Part shown: positions 34,644 through 47,404 of the stretch, piece after piece | Position numbering within the stretch: position 1 is the first letter of the stretch | Layout: each line of letters begins with the position of its first letter | DNA from: Zelopaecilomyces penicillatus | Taxonomy: Eukaryota; Ascomycota; Sordariomycetes; Hypocreales; Pseudodiploosporaceae | Reading direction: 5' to 3' | Assembly: GCA_005765155.1 (NCBI GenBank) | Contig: VCCP01000001.1 | Span: 2,046,001-2,110,000, forward strand | DNA length: 64,000 nucleotides | Program-made: the position numbers and the translations under genes | Notes under the pieces: generated by a model | Seen by the model: the letters and a program-made list of their open reading frames with translations, nothing else | What the model was told of the DNA's origin: nothing | Databases searched by the model: none

Positions 34644-35830
34644 ATGCCGTCCAGAACGCTCCCTACATTCACCCGCGCGGAGGTCGAGTCGCATAAGACG
34701 GCATCCTCATGCTATGTCACTCTTGGGACCAAGGTCTTTGACATTACAGATTTCGTTGATGACCATCCTGGCGGGGGTGACCTCATTCTGGAGTATGGAG
34801 GCAAAGACGTAGAGGACATTCTCAAGGATTCCTCTTCGCATCCTCACTCGGAAGCCGCATACGAAGTTCTCGATGACTCCCTAGTAGGATTTGTCGTCTC
34901 TGGCAAGGCCTCCACGGTTGGCCAGACTACCCAGTCCAGCAACGGCTCCGCTGCTATCCAGCCTTCAACAAATGGCCAAATCGATCCCCATCCTCGGACT
35001 GGCATGTCCTGCGAGGAGGATCTGAGCAAAGAGACCGACGTTGCCTCAGATTACAAGAGACACAAGTTTCTGGATCTCAGTAGGCCTCTGTTCCTTCAGA
35101 TTTGGAATGGTGGCTTTTCCAGGGAGTTCTATTTGGACCAAGTACACCGTCCTCGCCATTACAAGGGGGGCCAGTCCGCTCCTCTGTTCGGCAACTTTCT
35201 CGAGCCCCTAACTAAAACACCTTGGTGGATGATTCCTACTATTTGGGTGCCTTGTGTTGCATATGGCCTCTACCTGGCTTCCCAGGACATGAGTAACCTC
35301 ACCCTTGCAGGATACTGGGTTTTCGGTCTTTTCCTTTGGACATTTATCGAGTACTGCCTACATCGTTTCTTATTCCACCTTGATGGGTATGCTGGTCCAG
35401 CTCCTCCTGCGTGGTCTTTTACTAATGCAAATTTAATAGATACTTGCCTGATAACCGGGTCGGCATTACGATGCACTTCATGCTTCACGGTGTTCACCAC
35501 TATCTGCCTATGGACAAGTACCGTTTAGTAATGCCGCCAACGCTCTTTGTGGTACTTGCTTGGCCATTTTGGAAGCTTTCGCTGGTCGTTTTTTCTTATA
35601 GCTGGCACGCCGCAGCCGCTGTTTATTGCGGTGGCATTTCTGGCTATATTGTCTACGATCTGACCCATTATTTTCTTCATCACGAGAATCTTCCTCTCTG
35701 GTACAAGCAGTTGAAGAAGTACCACCTTCAGCATCACTTTCTCGATTATGAACTTGGTTTCGGCGTCACCAGCAAGTTCTGGGATAACATTTTTGGCACC
35801 GAATTGCAACCTGTTATTAAGACTACATAA
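34644..35830 (+). CDS. scs7: Sphingolipid fatty acid alpha-hydroxylase (Scs7/FA2H)
   Basis: Two exons (34644-35386 and 35440-35830) encode 377 residues, close to yeast Scs7 (384). The 53-nt intron has GTATGC, TACTAAT and AATAG signals. ATG 34644 gives a cytochrome b5 domain at once: HPGG at residues 41-44 supplies one haem ligand and His66/His68 the other. A hydrophobic fatty acid hydroxylase domain follows, with the di-iron His motifs HRFLFH, HGVHH, HYFLHH and HLQHH. The enzyme 2-hydroxylates very-long-chain fatty acids of ceramide at the ER membrane, using O2 and electrons from the fused cytochrome b5 domain. The open frame extends upstream of ATG 34644 without resembling the family. Confidence 0.95.
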
Positions 35831-36584
35831 CTTGTTCTTGGGCGCTTTAGCCAAGGCCTTTTCTTATAGTGGTCGTTTTTATTAATGCGCATAGCATATA
35901 TGCCCGCCTACCTTTGGCAGGTTGGATTGGATTGGAGTTTGGAACGCAGCCGATCATGAGTAATGGCGGGAAACAATATTAATGGTTAATAGGCATGACA
36001 TTGATAATGGATTATCACTCATGCCCAAGATGTTTTATTATGGGAGGCCAAGGAGCGGCGGCCGGCTGTCAATCCAAGGGCTTGTAATTATACAGTCAAA
36101 CACTGTTAGAATCTTACTAATTGACATCCTCTTTTTCTTCCTTTGTTAAACACAAGAATATGCGTTATCTCCAATCCGGTGCGCCGTCCACTCTTGCTTA
36201 TTTTTAAGGGATAAGGAAAGTTTTAGTCCGATACACGCTCTGTAAAATACTATTATGTAGGTAACGAGTAATAGACCTCTATCCCTTCGCCGAAGGTTTC
36301 TCCCAACGCGTTGATATCGTTGTCGCTCTAGTGGCCAAAATAACAGCATGAGCCTTGTCACGTGATATTGATCATACCTTCCGAGCCGGGCAGGTCTCGA
36401 TCTGGAAACTTTAACCTTGGAAAGACCAGAACTAGCCATTTTTACACCTATTTAACCTATTCAACACCGGCCAGTTGGCTTTATTGAAAAGGCCCAGGAA
36501 TTGTGTGCTGTCTCTGCTTCTATCTCTAAACTCAATAGTCTCCGAACCGCCCGTCGCAGTTATTAACCGCAACGACAGATCATC
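35831..36584. promoter_or_regulatory. Intergenic and promoter region of the RBM39-like gene
   Basis: It holds the 3' flank of scs7 and the promoter of the splicing-factor gene. A palindrome CAACGCGTTG lies at 36304-36313 and a TCACGTGAT site at 36358-36366, 270 and 220 bp upstream of the ATG. No gene was recognised. Confidence 0.5.
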
Positions 36585-38525
36585 ATGGCTAGTCTAGATG
36601 TCGAAGCGCTACTCGACTCCACAGCGAAAAGTTCAACGGAAAAGAAGCTCAAAGCCGTGGATGAGGAACGATCAAGGGACGAGAGACCGGATCGACGCGA
36701 TAAGGACTCAGAGCGGGACAGGGATCGAGACCGTGACGGCAGCCGAACTAGGGATCGAGAACGAGAACGAGACCGAGACTATGACCGCCGTCGTCGAGAC
36801 CGTCGAGACCACAGCTTGACTCGAAGCCGCAGAGGTAGCCCTGGAGCTGATACCCCTCGTAGTGATGCTGGCAGTTACAAGAGTAGGCGGAGAAGCAGAA
36901 GCCGCGATGATGACCGACGTCACTCACGCCGTCACAGAGATGGTGATTACTACCGTGGAGGACGAGGAGGCCGGTCTCGCTCTCGGTCTCGCTCGCCTCC
37001 GCGAAACTATCGTCCTCGTGAGGATCGTGACCGCCGAGATCGCCGAGACCGTTCGGACCGACAGCCCCAGGACCACGGCCGTGGACGGGATGATGATCGC
37101 CGTGAAGCCAGGCCCGATGGCCCTGCACCGCTTACTGAAGATGAAAGGGACCGTCGCACCGTATTCGTTCAGCAGCTCGCAGCTCGCCTAAGAACTCGCG
37201 AGTTGAAAGAGTTTTTCGAAAAAGTTGGCCCCGTCAACGAAGCACAAATCGTAAAGGACCGCGTGAGCCAGAGGTCCAAAGGGTAAGCTCTCCCTCTCCC
37301 CCATTCCAATGTGGCTTTGATCCTAAGCTTAATACTAACTATGAGATAGAGTTGGTTATGTTGAATTCAAAAACGAGGAATCTGTCACACAGGCCCTTCA
37401 GCTTACTGGACAAAAGCTCCTAGGTATCCCGGTCATTGTTCAGGTTACCGAGGCGGAAAAGAATCGACAAGCCCGTAATCCAGAGGGTGGTAGTGGACAT
37501 CCAAACTCAATCCCCTTCCATCGTTTGTATGTCGGCAATATTCATTTCAATGTTACCGAGCAGGACCTGCAGGCCGTTTTTGAGCCATTCGGTGAGCTTG
37601 AATTCGTTCAGCTTCAAAGGGATGAAAACAGTCGCAGCCGTGGTTATGGCTTCGTCCAGTAAGTTTGCCATAACTTGTGCATGGCTCTGTTGCCTGGTTC
37701 TGTTGGCTAACAAAATGTACAGGTTTCGCGATGCTGGTCAGGCTCGGGAGGCTCTTGAGAAAATGAACGGCTTTGATTTGGCTGGTCGTCCTATCCGTGT
37801 GGGCCTCGGAAACGATAAGTTTACCCCTGAAAGTACTGCCAACTTAATGCATAAGTTCTCTGGAAACAACCAGCCTGGGTTTCAAGGATCTGCCTTTTCA
37901 GGGGCTGGCGGCCGTGGCCAACAATCATCAGCGTTCGATCGTGCTGGCGGCCGTGACAGCGAGAAAACAGGTGGCGCTAGCGCTCTTGACGATACAGATG
38001 TCACCGGCGTGAATTTTAACAATTATAGTCGCGATGCGTTGATGAGAAAACTTGCCAGGACTGACGAGATTCCCACCAATGGCAACGAAGAGCGGCAGCA
38101 AATTCTCAAACCCAAGACCGAGACAAAACCTTTACCTGTCAATGTTAACATGGCTAGTCGCTGTGTTGTATTGCACAATATGTTTGATGCTGAGGAGTAA
38201 GTAACATAAAACCCTTTTTACCTCTCCCCTCCCTTGACATGGGTTCATACTGACACGTTAATACAGAGAAGAAGGTGATAGCTGGGTCAAAGAACTCGAA
38301 GATGAAGTGCGACAGGAAGCCGAAGAACGCTACGGACACGTTGTCCACATTTCAGTCGACCCCAACTCAAAGGGAGACATATATCTCAAGTTCGACAAAG
38401 TTCAAGGGGGTGAAAATGCCATCAAAGGTCTCAACGGCAGATACTTTGGTGGCCGCATGATTGACGCGTCGCCTGTTGTAGATGCAGTCTACAGCAGTTT
38501 GTTTTCCCGCACTCGGGCAATCTGA
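36585..38525 (+). CDS. RBM39/CAPER/Rsd1-type splicing factor with RS-like region and three RRMs
   Basis: Four exons (36585-37282, 37350-37658, 37723-38196, 38267-38525) encode 579 residues. Donors are GTAAGC or GTAAGT; acceptors are ATAG, TACAG, TACAG. Residues about 25-180 are almost pure Arg/Asp/Glu/Ser, including RD and RS dipeptides. RRM1 starts at residue 191 (RTVFVQQLA) and RRM2 at about 291 (RLYVGNIHF, RGYGFVQF). After a linker with Gly/Gln and KLART segments comes a third, atypical RRM (CVVLHNMFDAEE, then YLKFDKVQGGENAI), which looks like a UHM that binds ULM peptides of splicing factors. The domain order equals human RBM39 and S. pombe Rsd1. It should act in early spliceosome assembly in the nucleus. 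Confidence 0.93.
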
Positions 38526-40221
38526 AGCTAATATTGGGCTCTCGACACTGCACATCTAGGACCCGCAGGTTAGCAGTGTCCGGTCAAGATGGTTTGAATG
38601 TCTTTCTAAACTTTCGGGTGTCTAGCAAACCTCAAAGACGCCCCTGCCTTCATTTGCCAAAAAGGGCACACGATGATCAATTCTGCACTGAAGCAGCTGC
38701 GAAATCCCAGGTTGGGTCACCATTCGTTTATACGAGGACTAAACAGCTAGATTTTGCTTTGCAGGTCTCTCTCTCCGCCTGAGGTCGGGTACATGCGTCG
38801 CGCACGGCAACCATATTTTGCGAATCGAATAAGCGCTCTCCTTATTGCATTTCCCCAGACTGATGAAATTTGTGTATACCAGGAAAGTCACTAATGCCCC
38901 ATGAGCAAGATAAGGAGGAACCCATTATAGTAGCCCTCTCTATCTATGTCTAGTTGGATGTTAGTCTTAGTATTTGAACGCAAACAGCGAATTTATTATC
39001 AGTGTAGCCATTACATACCAGCAAGTTACTATTCACACAATGTAGTCTTTGCCACCAACTCAGTTTCTTTGGCATACCCCGTCCTAGTCACATCACTGCG
39101 ACAATCATCAGCTTTGTGTCAGTGTTACTCATGAGATGGCATGGATGTGGTGTATGAGGTACGAAGGGGGCGATGGGTCTCCTTGATACATATCAAGCTT
39201 CTCTACAGATGAATGACAACGATGAGGATGATGGAGACCCTAAACCCGCTAGTGGTATATGTGGTTTAAGACACTCACGACAATCTGTAGCTGACTTCAG
39301 CAGCCTCGCGGCCTTTTATTTTACACACAACGACTGCCATTACGCGTTGACTAGGGTACGAGTACAACTGAGTCTACCTGCAATGCTCACAGCTCATGCT
39401 AAAAGCAGAAAGCTAGTCGAAAGGTAGGTATTAGCAAGTGACCTGCATTTGCATACTGGCCGTGTGCAGCCGGAGACAGAAAGACTTCACCTTGAACCGA
39501 TGGGGCGTTTTCTGACGGGACTTTGCGCATCTTCTCCGTTTGCACCAAACTCACCCTCTGGTGACTTTCACTTTCGCTTCACTTCACACCATCAGGCCAC
39601 ACTCGCTAGGCACCCATTCGCCCAGATTCATTACCCTTCCTCATATAGTCTAGAATCTGGGCTTTCCCTCTTTAGCTCACTCTTTTTTTTTTTTTTTAAC
39701 GTTAGGCGCAACTCCTGGTTACTTTATCCGTTTACATATCTACGGCGGGAAGGTTAATTTCCGAAACCTACATCTGGGGATTGCACCACGGTTCTCGCAT
39801 TTACGTCGCTGTCGCATTACGACAGCCTTAGTATCGAGGGCTCCTATTCTAGCATCTGGGTTTTGAATTTGATTGGGTTGGCGAACTTAAACCTTCTGTT
39901 TTTGCTGCCCCGTCCAAGGTAGATTTATCCCTTGAAATATGACACAACGCAATACTTACCTCGTCCTCCTCCTTCTTTTGCTGCTCATCTATTCATCTCT
40001 TTATTAGAGGCCATGCTAGATAATACGATGCTAACTTACCTCAGACAGTTGTCACAGCCCTTGGAGATAATAAGCGTCGCGGAAAACAACTACGCCGTCT
40101 CGCCTCTCTGGGCTGGGATTTGACTTTTCTATTGTTGTGTCTACTATACCTTTTTTTCTTGGCCTGAGATCTACCACTCTCAGCCAATAACGTTGTCTAC
40201 CTTTGTTATCTTTTGGTAAGC
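38526..40221. other. Intergenic region upstream of the 40222 gene
   Basis: This 1.7-kb region has only short open frames and a 15-T run at about 39683-39697. An ACGCGT site lies near 39342. The 3' ~600 bp are pyrimidine-rich and probably hold the promoter and leader of the next gene. No RNA gene or element was recognised. Confidence 0.55.
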
Positions 40222-42982
40222 ATGGTTGATGCAGAATATTTTTCATCACCCATAACCATCTACTCAACAGAACGGCCCAAATCAGCGACGGCATCACAAA
40301 ATCGGATTGCGAGAATAGAGCAGACAATGTTGACAGTCGATTTCTCAGCTCCCCTCGCCGGTCCGGCGCGAGCGGAAAGGCTCAAGCAGATGGCGAATAG
40401 TCATGTGAGTTGGAAACCAATATCTTCGTTTTGAGCAAAACATTGGTGTCTGAGGCTTAGACGATGGGCCTTTTGTCTTCCTCGGCTTTACTCTTGTTTC
40501 AGAGCCTCTGTTCACAATGCTATCAAATTCCCATTGATACTAATCATCCCACAGAGCGCTTTTGCAAAGGCCCGGATGATGCAAGAAATCCTGGTCAAGA
40601 TCCAACACTCTCTCCGCCGCATGCCCGGTATCTCTGCAGCCGAGTCTGGTGAGATTATCGTGCAACTTCAAGAGGTCGGACAGATTATCAGCAAGGAAAC
40701 AAGCACTCTCGTAGAAGCTCTTTCGAATTTGACTCTTGACGGGCAGGAGACTGATAGTGCTATTGCGAGAATGAGCATCGAGGCCAACCTGGCCAAAGCT
40801 GAGACTGATGACCAGGCACAAACAATCGCCAACCTACGTGAGGAGCTGAATACTGAAAAGGTAAAGAAGGACCAGGCTGAAGCCGAAGTCAAGAAAATGC
40901 TCGAGGAATTTGAGGATATTACAAATGAGTTTGGGGCACTCAGGAAACAGGCCAAAAGACGGATGGGGGACGAGGAGAACAGAGAGGAAGAGGGGGATCC
41001 CTCTGAAGAGGTGGACTTTGTCCAGGTAAGCAAAACCGGTGGCTGTCCTTCTCCCCCTTTCATCTCTAGAAATCAACATACGGAATGATCTTGCTAACAA
41101 TATAAGAAGAGTCTGGAAAATATTATTCAAACTTTGGAGGAACAAGTAAACAAACACCGAACCTTCTGGGTCATGCGTCGCTCCGACCCTGAAGCAGTCG
41201 CTCGGGCTATCAAGAACTCCTCCATGCCTGATGCCAACCACCAGGCTACTGCTGAGAGCACGTATCATGCTTCAGTTGCAGCCATTGAGTCCGGTGTGTC
41301 AACTCTGTCCGCCAGAGGTGATGGCACACCAATTGGAGGACCATCTCGTGGATACGGGAATGTTTCGTCGCGTTCCCGGGCTCTCTCAAACACTTTCCAG
41401 GCCCCTTATCGTCCACAAACAGCCGGACCTCCCCCAAAGTTTGGCCAGCTACATGGAGGGCCTCCCAGGGCTCCTTCAGTCGCACCGCATTCTCGAAGAC
41501 TGTCTGGTCCTTGGGGCTCTGGAGGCTCCGGACGGGCGGCTGGTATGGGACATTCGTCGGTTTTCTCGACCTCATCTTCCTTCAATCGCGCCCCGTCGCG
41601 CAAAGGGTTTCATAACAACGGCAACCCTCGATATCGATTGAACGACTATTCTCAGTCTGGCTTTACTCTGCCAGACAACCCTTCCAATCGGCCTGCCAGC
41701 TCTTTTGGATTCGGCCGTGATTTTTACAATCCTCAGACGACTCCAACTGCGCCTTCACGTGGCCGATACGGTCGCTACCAAGAGGTCAATCGTTTTCAGG
41801 ATGGCAATCGCTCTCAATTTCAAGACGGCAACAGATTTCATGATAACAATCATTTGAATGAAGGCAGTCGTCATTATGAGGATAATCGTTTCACAGAAAA
41901 CAATCAGTTCCAAGAGATGGGTCGTTTCCAAGAGAACAATCGTTATCAAGAGCACAATCGTTTCCAAGAGCCCAGCTGCTCACAGGACGCCGCTGGATTT
42001 CAAGAGACAGACCCATCAGCCTCGGAATTCCCTGGTGAAAGTGCAGAGCCTTCTTCCGACTCAAATGCAATTGTTAGCCGAAACGCGCTCTCTAACCCGT
42101 CCGTCATCATCACGGACCAGGTTGTAGCATCATGGCACGAACATATCATGGAATTTTATGCCATGATCCGCTCGTTTGTCGAGCGCCATGCAAGCACCCC
42201 TGATCATGCGCGAGCTATGAAGATGATCACGACGCCGGTGTGGGGAGTTCTTTTGGCGACATATTATCCCCTCTCTGAAGCCGATGCATCTTCGTACCTT
42301 GATTATCATATCCGTCAGGAAAAATCAAAGGCTTGCTTGGTAACGCGTATTATTATTGACTTCATTGTCAATCGAATCTGGGTGCCCGGTGCCTGGACTG
42401 GCGCCGATGAGAGTTCTACTTATGCTCTGAATGAGTTGGATAGGGAGCTGGGGCAAACTCAAGGTATGTGTAATGTCCTTTAAACAAATTGCATTAATTG
42501 ACCGAATCTCTTCTTCCACACCTGCAGGCCAGCCATCTGCCCTTCGACAGCCCCTCCTCGACAAACAGGCCGTGATTGTCGAGGGCATCATGAAGCACGA
42601 ACAAGGCTCATCTTTCATCAGGAGCAAGATTGAGGAGACATCCGGCACACTCCTCACCAACTTGCAACCGCTGCTCAACAAGTTTGCAAACCCGGTTGAA
42701 GCCTGTCGCGACATGGAGCAGGTATGCGACAACGCCTGGGAGCTTTCCTGCAAGATCCTCACCAGCCGCCTCACCTTTGACTTTCGGTTCCCGGAGATTG
42801 GTAGCCGCTTCTCGTCGCAGTCCATGCTGCCCATCTGGCCGTCTTTGGATCCCCTCGAGCTGCAGGCCAAGCACTGGCGAGTGGCTCTTGTCACTACCCC
42901 CGTTGTCACATGCCGCAACGACACGGGCAACAATATCTCAGCACATTCCGTGTCCCTGGCCGACGTGTTTTGTATGCAGTGA
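40222..42982 (+). CDS. Uncharacterised protein with coiled coil and Asn/Gln/Arg/Phe repeats
   Basis: Four exons (40222-40404, 40555-41025, 41107-42463, 42528-42982) encode 821 residues; donors are GTGAGT, GTAAGC and GTATGT, and the phases agree. An N-terminal helical segment and a long coiled coil (residues about 60-235, with heptad-like Leu/Ile/Val) are followed by a Ser/Gly/Pro-rich linker. Residues about 440-520 hold irregular repeats of the type NRFQ-[DE]-x-N (encoded by 41785-41990). The C-terminal ~300 residues are a folded, helical region (WHEHIMEFYAMIRSF, LDKQAVIVEGIMKHEQ, FDFRFPEIGSRF) with no family I can name. A cytoskeletal or RNA-granule role would fit the layout but is only a guess. 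No catalytic motif is visible. Confidence 0.82.
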
Positions 42983-43981
42983 CAAGAAAAGCGAGATCAT
43001 TTGAATATTAGGCTCCATTGTCTTATCTTTGAGGGCTTTGCTGTTTTCTTCCTTCTCCCGGTTTTTGTTCTTTTTGTAATTCACCGGTAATTATCGGCTC
43101 TTTTCCCTTTTTTGATGGGCCGGGATATCTCAGGGGTATGACGATATCTTGACTTTCTTTTTAATGCTTTATTTCCCGGGTACGTTGGGATATTTCAACT
43201 GGTGGGCCAGACATTTTCTCTGACAAGAAAAACTACGAAGGTTACAGAATCTGTTCTGTTACTACTTTCTGCTTTCTAACTATTTTGGCTTTGGTAATTT
43301 TGCTTAATGCTCTGATTGGTTTTTTTTTTGGCTGGTTTGCACTCGGTAATCGTTCTACTTGAGGCCAACAGGGACACATTACCGTCATGTCTGGTCCTCC
43401 TCTTTTCATTCTGGTACGGTGGTTGTTGCATGGGTTGCGCCTCGTCGGGACTGGTCAGGGTCATGCTGAAGACGGGAAACTACCAAGGGAAAGGCAACAT
43501 GGGACTAAAGAGCCATTGAATCTTCACGAAGAATATTACGAGATGATGATAAAACGACGTTTACCTGGTGTGCCCATATTTATATGGATGGAGCTTAATT
43601 TGCATATGGTCGGTCAGTCCAGGAAGCAGGTGCATCACTGATGACTCGGTGGTTCTCCTATCTAGGCCTAGTTATAAAAGGTTGAGGAACTAAAATGAGA
43701 ACCATCTGGTGGAACTATTCGTAGTGAAACGATTCTATTTATTTGTCTAAAAATGGCATCGATTCGAGGCTATGGGTATAAGAGGTACAAAATTAAAGGG
43801 ATAATCTAGCCTCCACCGAGCAACATTGCATCGGTACTAAACTACTCGCTATCGAAGAGCAGCTGCTCCAAGGCGATCTACACTAGTGCCAGCCCTTCGC
43901 TAATCCTTCTCATCGACTCAGTAATCAAAACACTTCCTTTTTTGGTAGTAATACATGTATTGGCGTTTGACATGGTCTACG
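42983..43981. other. Convergent intergenic region after the 40222 gene
   Basis: One kilobase, T-rich at the start (TTTTTG runs near 43060-43120), which suits a 3' UTR. No credible open frame, RNA gene or repeat was seen. Confidence 0.6.
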
Positions 43982-45009
43982 TCACGTTCTTGTCTGACCT
44001 CCACTGGCTGATTTGCGATCCAAACGGCGCACTACAGCGCCGAGGAGAACCTTGAGAATACCATCTGCGGACAGCACCTTGTTCCTAGCACTGTTCTTGC
44101 TGTCCCATGTAACGGCGTCCACCATATCGCGAATGCCCTGGGAAGAAAGATCATCGTCCAATTCACGCAAAGCCTCGGTGGCCCCGCGGTCATTGCCAAC
44201 CTGGAAGAATTGGATGCCGACCTGATGAGGAGGTGCCTCAAGCTGGTCAAGCTTCCTGGCATGTTGCACGATGATGCTCTCTGGATCATCAGTAGGGCGC
44301 CCGTCAGTGATAACGATAATGTTGACGGGTTTAACGCTATCAATATCATGAGCGTTTTCAATGCTTGCGATATAGGGTTTTAGAATGCTCTGCAGCCTGC
44401 CACCTGTCGGGGTGATTCCGTAAGGCCGGACATCCCTGAATAGATTTTCAACGGTCTCGGCGTTGTTGATGTTATAATAACCGTCTTTGGCCTTTGAGTC
44501 GGAGGAGCTAGTGCCTGAGCGATGATTTAGAAAGTAGAGGTCGATGCCATCACTATCGTGGGCGGTACATATTGGTGTGATGGAGCGGAGCGCCTCTGCT
44601 ACCTCACGCCAGGAAACACCAGCCATGGATCCCGAGTCGTCGATGACAAATATAGTATCGAAGGCGGACAAGAATGCGTACTTGTCATCATCATTAGTAA
44701 TGGCAGAGAGATTAGCCGTGCCGCCTGTGAAGAGAGATGTGGCAGGTGGTGAAGTTGCACTCGGTGTGTATGCCGGAGGAGCATCGTCATCTAAGGATGG
44801 AAAGCGACGAAGGTTAGTTAAATGAACCTGGTTAGAAGGGCTATAGCTTTGATGGGATTTTCAAGGGGGATTTAACCCTCACATTTACTGCTACCAGCCT
44901 GAGCAGAAGTGCGGAAAGGGTTCGTGGAGGAAGATCCTTTGGACTGCGAGCTACTGGAGGATTTTCGAGAGAACTTGTCCTTGACGGAGCCGAAGAGTGA
45001 TTTCGACAT
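43982..45009 (-). CDS. von Willebrand factor A (VWA) domain protein
   Basis: Two exons (45009-44889 and 44790-43982) encode about 309 residues. The donor is either GTAAAT after 44889 or GTGAGG after 44883; both keep the frame, differing by two residues. The N-terminus is Ser/Lys-rich (KFSRKSSSSSQSKGSSS), then a PPAYTPS motif like those that bind WW/ESCRT-type partners. The VWA domain begins with FVIDDSGSM, whose D-x-S-x-S forms a MIDAS metal site, and continues through TPTGGRL and NIIVITDGRPTDD. No signal peptide or membrane helix is visible, so it should be cytosolic. Similar small VWA proteins are common in filamentous fungi; their role is unknown. Confidence 0.88.
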
Positions 45010-47404
45010 GATTAAGTTTTGATTTACGGATGCGATGTAAAATGATGCCTGCAAAGGGAAGCGAGGGCAGATGATTGATCTAGGCAATATGTGTTGTTTG
45101 GTTATCCAAGACTCGAATTCGCTGTGTTTGTCGGGGTTCTCTAAGAAGTGAGAGCCGAGGGGAGGGAAAGCTATAGTAAAGAACCAAAATGCCAAGGCTG
45201 GTTCGTTGGAGTAGGTGCGAAGGTGGCAGGGACTGGCGGAAGAAAAATAGCAGGAGCGAGACAAGCTTTCTGCTCTGGCTGTGACCCTGTGCTGGTTGAT
45301 GTCGTTCTTTTTTTGGCACCTGCTGTGGCAATCAAAGCAATCGGCAGTGAGCAGGGCTGGTTTGTGGGTGAAGACTGTTTGTTTTCCAGGCACTTGCTTT
45401 GTTGTTTTCAAAGGATGGATGAATCACTTCTTTCTTTTCTTTCTTGACGAGAAACAAAACGGAAAATAGAGAAGCCTGTCGGGTGGCTACTGCTGCATCT
45501 CAATCACAGACCAGGAAGGAAGGGGGTCGGTCGTCTCCTTTGATACCTTTGATACCCAACCCAAGCATTCGGGGTCGTCCAGGGGGGACCTTTATATAAA
45601 CCACAAGGCGAATTGGCCCGTACTCGGCGCCTCGTTCTTTTTGGCTTTTCCGACTACCTAGCTAGTTACGCTCAACCTTCAACTTGAATAAGTTACATTG
45701 GTATAGCCTATAGATGCAATGAATGACACCCACGCCACGGCCCACACCTGAAAGCTTGCCACAGGCACCGAGGATCTGGAAAAGTTCCGAACTAAGCAAC
45801 TCATTGGACCCACCCACTCCCTTTTTAGTCTCAAACTCCCCCACAGCATTCGGCTGTGTGGTGTCAAACGGAGTACAAGGTCACGGTTTCTCAAAGCAAG
45901 AATACTTTTTGGAGTTTGTGGATGTCGATCTAATCCCCAAGCGTCGTTTCCTAACCAACACTGTAATTGGAGTCCTCGCCATGGTGCAGGTTGATTGGAC
46001 GAATCAACGATGGTTGGTTGCGCAAAAGTAGAACAACACATCATACCGTTGGCGCTTGTTATAAAATCAGGGACACTTTTTTTTTAATTTTTGAGAGAGA
46101 GGCCGACTTTCGAGGCCGAGCGAACTGTGGGGTGTGTGTGGCGTTTAATTCCTGCGCTAGTGTATAGTTTACTATGAATGATGGAGACATTAATACAGAG
46201 GATGACCTCTAATAAATGACACTCAATTCAGGGACCGATTGCGCTGGGGGTTTCAGTGGCAGTGCTCCCCCTGGACCCACGTGCGACAGCCACTGTAGAG
46301 TTCTGTAATAACAGACATGAACGCCTGAGCACTTGAGTTTGGACACATGTCTGCTAGCGGTGTTTAGCGCATGGACGCTTCAAACAACGCCCCTAGCGCT
46401 CAACTCGCCTCACAAGGCACACCGAGAGGCTTATTACCTGGAAAAGAACCTTTGATAATTATGCCACTGGCAACATCCGCATCAAGACCAATCTCGGCCA
46501 TTTCTCGCCATATATTTCTCGTATCTTCATTGATTTCGCTGCTGACATGCATTTTTTACGCGAAGCCGTTCCCACCAGCAAGTTGATATGAGACTACCAC
46601 CAACTATACTCGGCGCAGCTCTCGGTACTAGTAAAGAGGCAAAAAAGTTTCATCCCATTCGCCACAATTCACTTGGAATATGTACACCGTTTTCCTGAAA
46701 TGACAATGCAATATTTGCCATAAGTGCTATCCGATATGGGCAGTGGCATTGTTATCCGAGATTGGCGGCTCGTCGGGCTGCTTCAGCCTTCTTACACGGC
46801 TTGCCCCCTTTTTAAAAATCGGATCAAAGGATAATAGCCCCAGCTTGACTCATCCGCCGCTTGACCGGGCGGTGCTGTAATAAGACCGCCTCTTCCCGCC
46901 CCCGTTTTCCACTTTGTCCACTCTGGCCGTCGTGGTGGTATCACAAAGTCGCATAGCGAATGGCCCCGTGCCATCTCCATAATAATGCCTGTGTCGCCGA
47001 GCAGTAACTGGAGTTACACCAGGATACACACTCTGGGTAATTAGTAGTTGAGTTGCCAGGGCTGACAGGAAGGCGCTTTAATGATCAAACATCACATTGC
47101 GCACTGGTTTACAAGAAATCATTTCAAGGTCACAAAAATCACTTCTAAAGCTTTGGCTCCTTGCATTGGTGATATTGGCACCTTCTAAGCGAGCCCAACA
47201 TTCGCCTCGCGCATTGCAGACAGCCTTGCGCCTATTCATCTTGATACAACCTGCCGTGTGCTCTTCCACTATAGTTCACCCAATCAACACCCAAACCCAA
47301 CAATAACCTCCTTTCTTCATAGACCTTTGCTTCAGCCTCCTTCTATAGAAACTGCGCAACCCCAATGCAATAGTCTAGACTTATCATCCGAGATTATGGT
47401 TGAT
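45010..47404. other. Long intergenic region
   Basis: About 2.4 kb without a supported gene. The first ~600 bp are the upstream region of the VWA gene and include a perfect palindromic TATA-like site TTTATATAAA at 45591-45600. Open frames at 45723-46031 and 46371-46586 on the plus strand are short and match nothing I recognise. No RNA gene or transposon was seen. Confidence 0.5.

Noticed and set aside
36598..37191. Alternative-frame open frames in the RBM39-like first exon
   Set aside because: They result from the repetitive Arg/Asp codons (CGN/GAN), which stay open in several frames. Only the frame continuing into RRM1 is real.
45723..46031. A 102-codon plus-strand frame
   Set aside because: No recognised motif and no plausible adjoining exons; probably chance.
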